Origin: Hofstenia miamia | Lineage: Eukaryota > Xenacoelomorpha > Acoela | Assembly (NCBI GenBank): GCA_004352715.1 | Contig: SCFE01000051.1 | Location: 1,304,414-1,368,413 of the forward strand | Length of the DNA stretch: 64,000 nucleotides | Direction of reading: 5' to 3' | Shown: positions 63,800-64,000 of the stretch, in pieces | How positions within the stretch are numbered: position 1 is the stretch's first letter | How the letters are laid out: every line of letters begins with the position of its first letter | Made by a program: the position numbers and the translations under genes | Notes under the pieces: generated by a model | The model's input: the letters and a program-made list of their open reading frames with translations, nothing else | Databases searched by the model: none | Told to the model about the DNA's origin: nothing

Positions 63800-63837
63800 G
63801 TATATTTTAAGCTTATATTAGTTTATATTGTGGAGAA

Positions 63838-63865
63838 TATATATATATATATATATATATATATT
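63838..63865. repeat. (TA)n microsatellite
   Basis: About 28 bp of TA 40 bp after exon 28, at the start of the last visible intron. Confidence 0.9.
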
Positions 63866-64000
63866 GAATTTATTGCAACTTACTTATAAAAGGCATGTAT
63901 TCGAATATCTAAAAAAAAATTTCTAAGTTGAATCAAATGCATGTCTATATATAATGACATTTTAGCACAGACGAATGAAATTTTACTATTATTTTTTCTA

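Noticed and set aside
1-64000. CRISPR arrays, operons, prophage or bacterial defence systems
   Set aside because: The window is intron-containing animal DNA; the tandem repeats here are minisatellites without spacers.

Overview
Low-GC eukaryotic DNA, almost certainly from an invertebrate animal. The evidence is small exons with consensus GT..AG borders separated by long AT-rich introns, extracellular fibronectin-III-like domains, short vertebrate-type TTAGGG tracts, TA microsatellites, and relics of animal transposons (hAT, Tc1/mariner, CR1-like non-LTR, Penelope-like). The species cannot be fixed from sequence alone; a tunicate or other marine invertebrate is a guess. Five runs of N and three single-n joins show a draft assembly.

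The only host gene I can support is one very large plus-strand gene that enters before the window and leaves after it. I find 28 domain exons between 2343 and 63799, about 2,425 residues in total. Each exon encodes one complete FN3-like domain, and almost every exon is bounded by phase-1 introns. The exons belong to two classes that alternate strictly. Class A (88-97 codons) begins with Pro-Cys, has a mid-domain Cys and a late Gln-x-Cys-x-Gly-like Cys, and ends in Val-Tyr-Ile. Class B (77-87 codons) begins with Lys/Gln-Pro-x-Ile, usually has a Pro-Gly-x-x-Tyr turn, and ends in Cys-Thr. Splicing B to A therefore gives a recurring Cys-Thr-x-Pro-Cys junction. Nearly every domain carries Asn-x-Ser/Thr sites, so the product is probably a secreted or cell-surface glycoprotein. 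No signal peptide, membrane segment, first exon or last exon lies here, so the function is unknown.

Layout. 1-2040: non-coding flank or intron. 2343-17348: exons 1-7, with hAT-like miniature elements and a 21-nt minisatellite. 17349-30930: one 13.6-kb intron packed with transposons: a TIR element with an unclassified transposase relic, a hAT relic, and a non-LTR reverse transcriptase relic split by a hAT-like element that itself holds a minus-strand CR1-like fragment. 30931-31161: exon 8, followed by a Tc1/mariner relic and another non-LTR relic. 35498-63799: exons 9-28 at higher density, with introns of 42 bp to 2.9 kb carrying a Penelope-like relic, further non-LTR relics, miniature inverted-repeat elements and minisatellites.

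The array looks as if it grew by duplication of an A+B exon pair. Because nearly all exons are 1-1 symmetric, whole domains can in principle be skipped without losing frame. The clear exceptions are exon 2, whose length is not a multiple of three, and a missing class A exon between exons 1 and 2.
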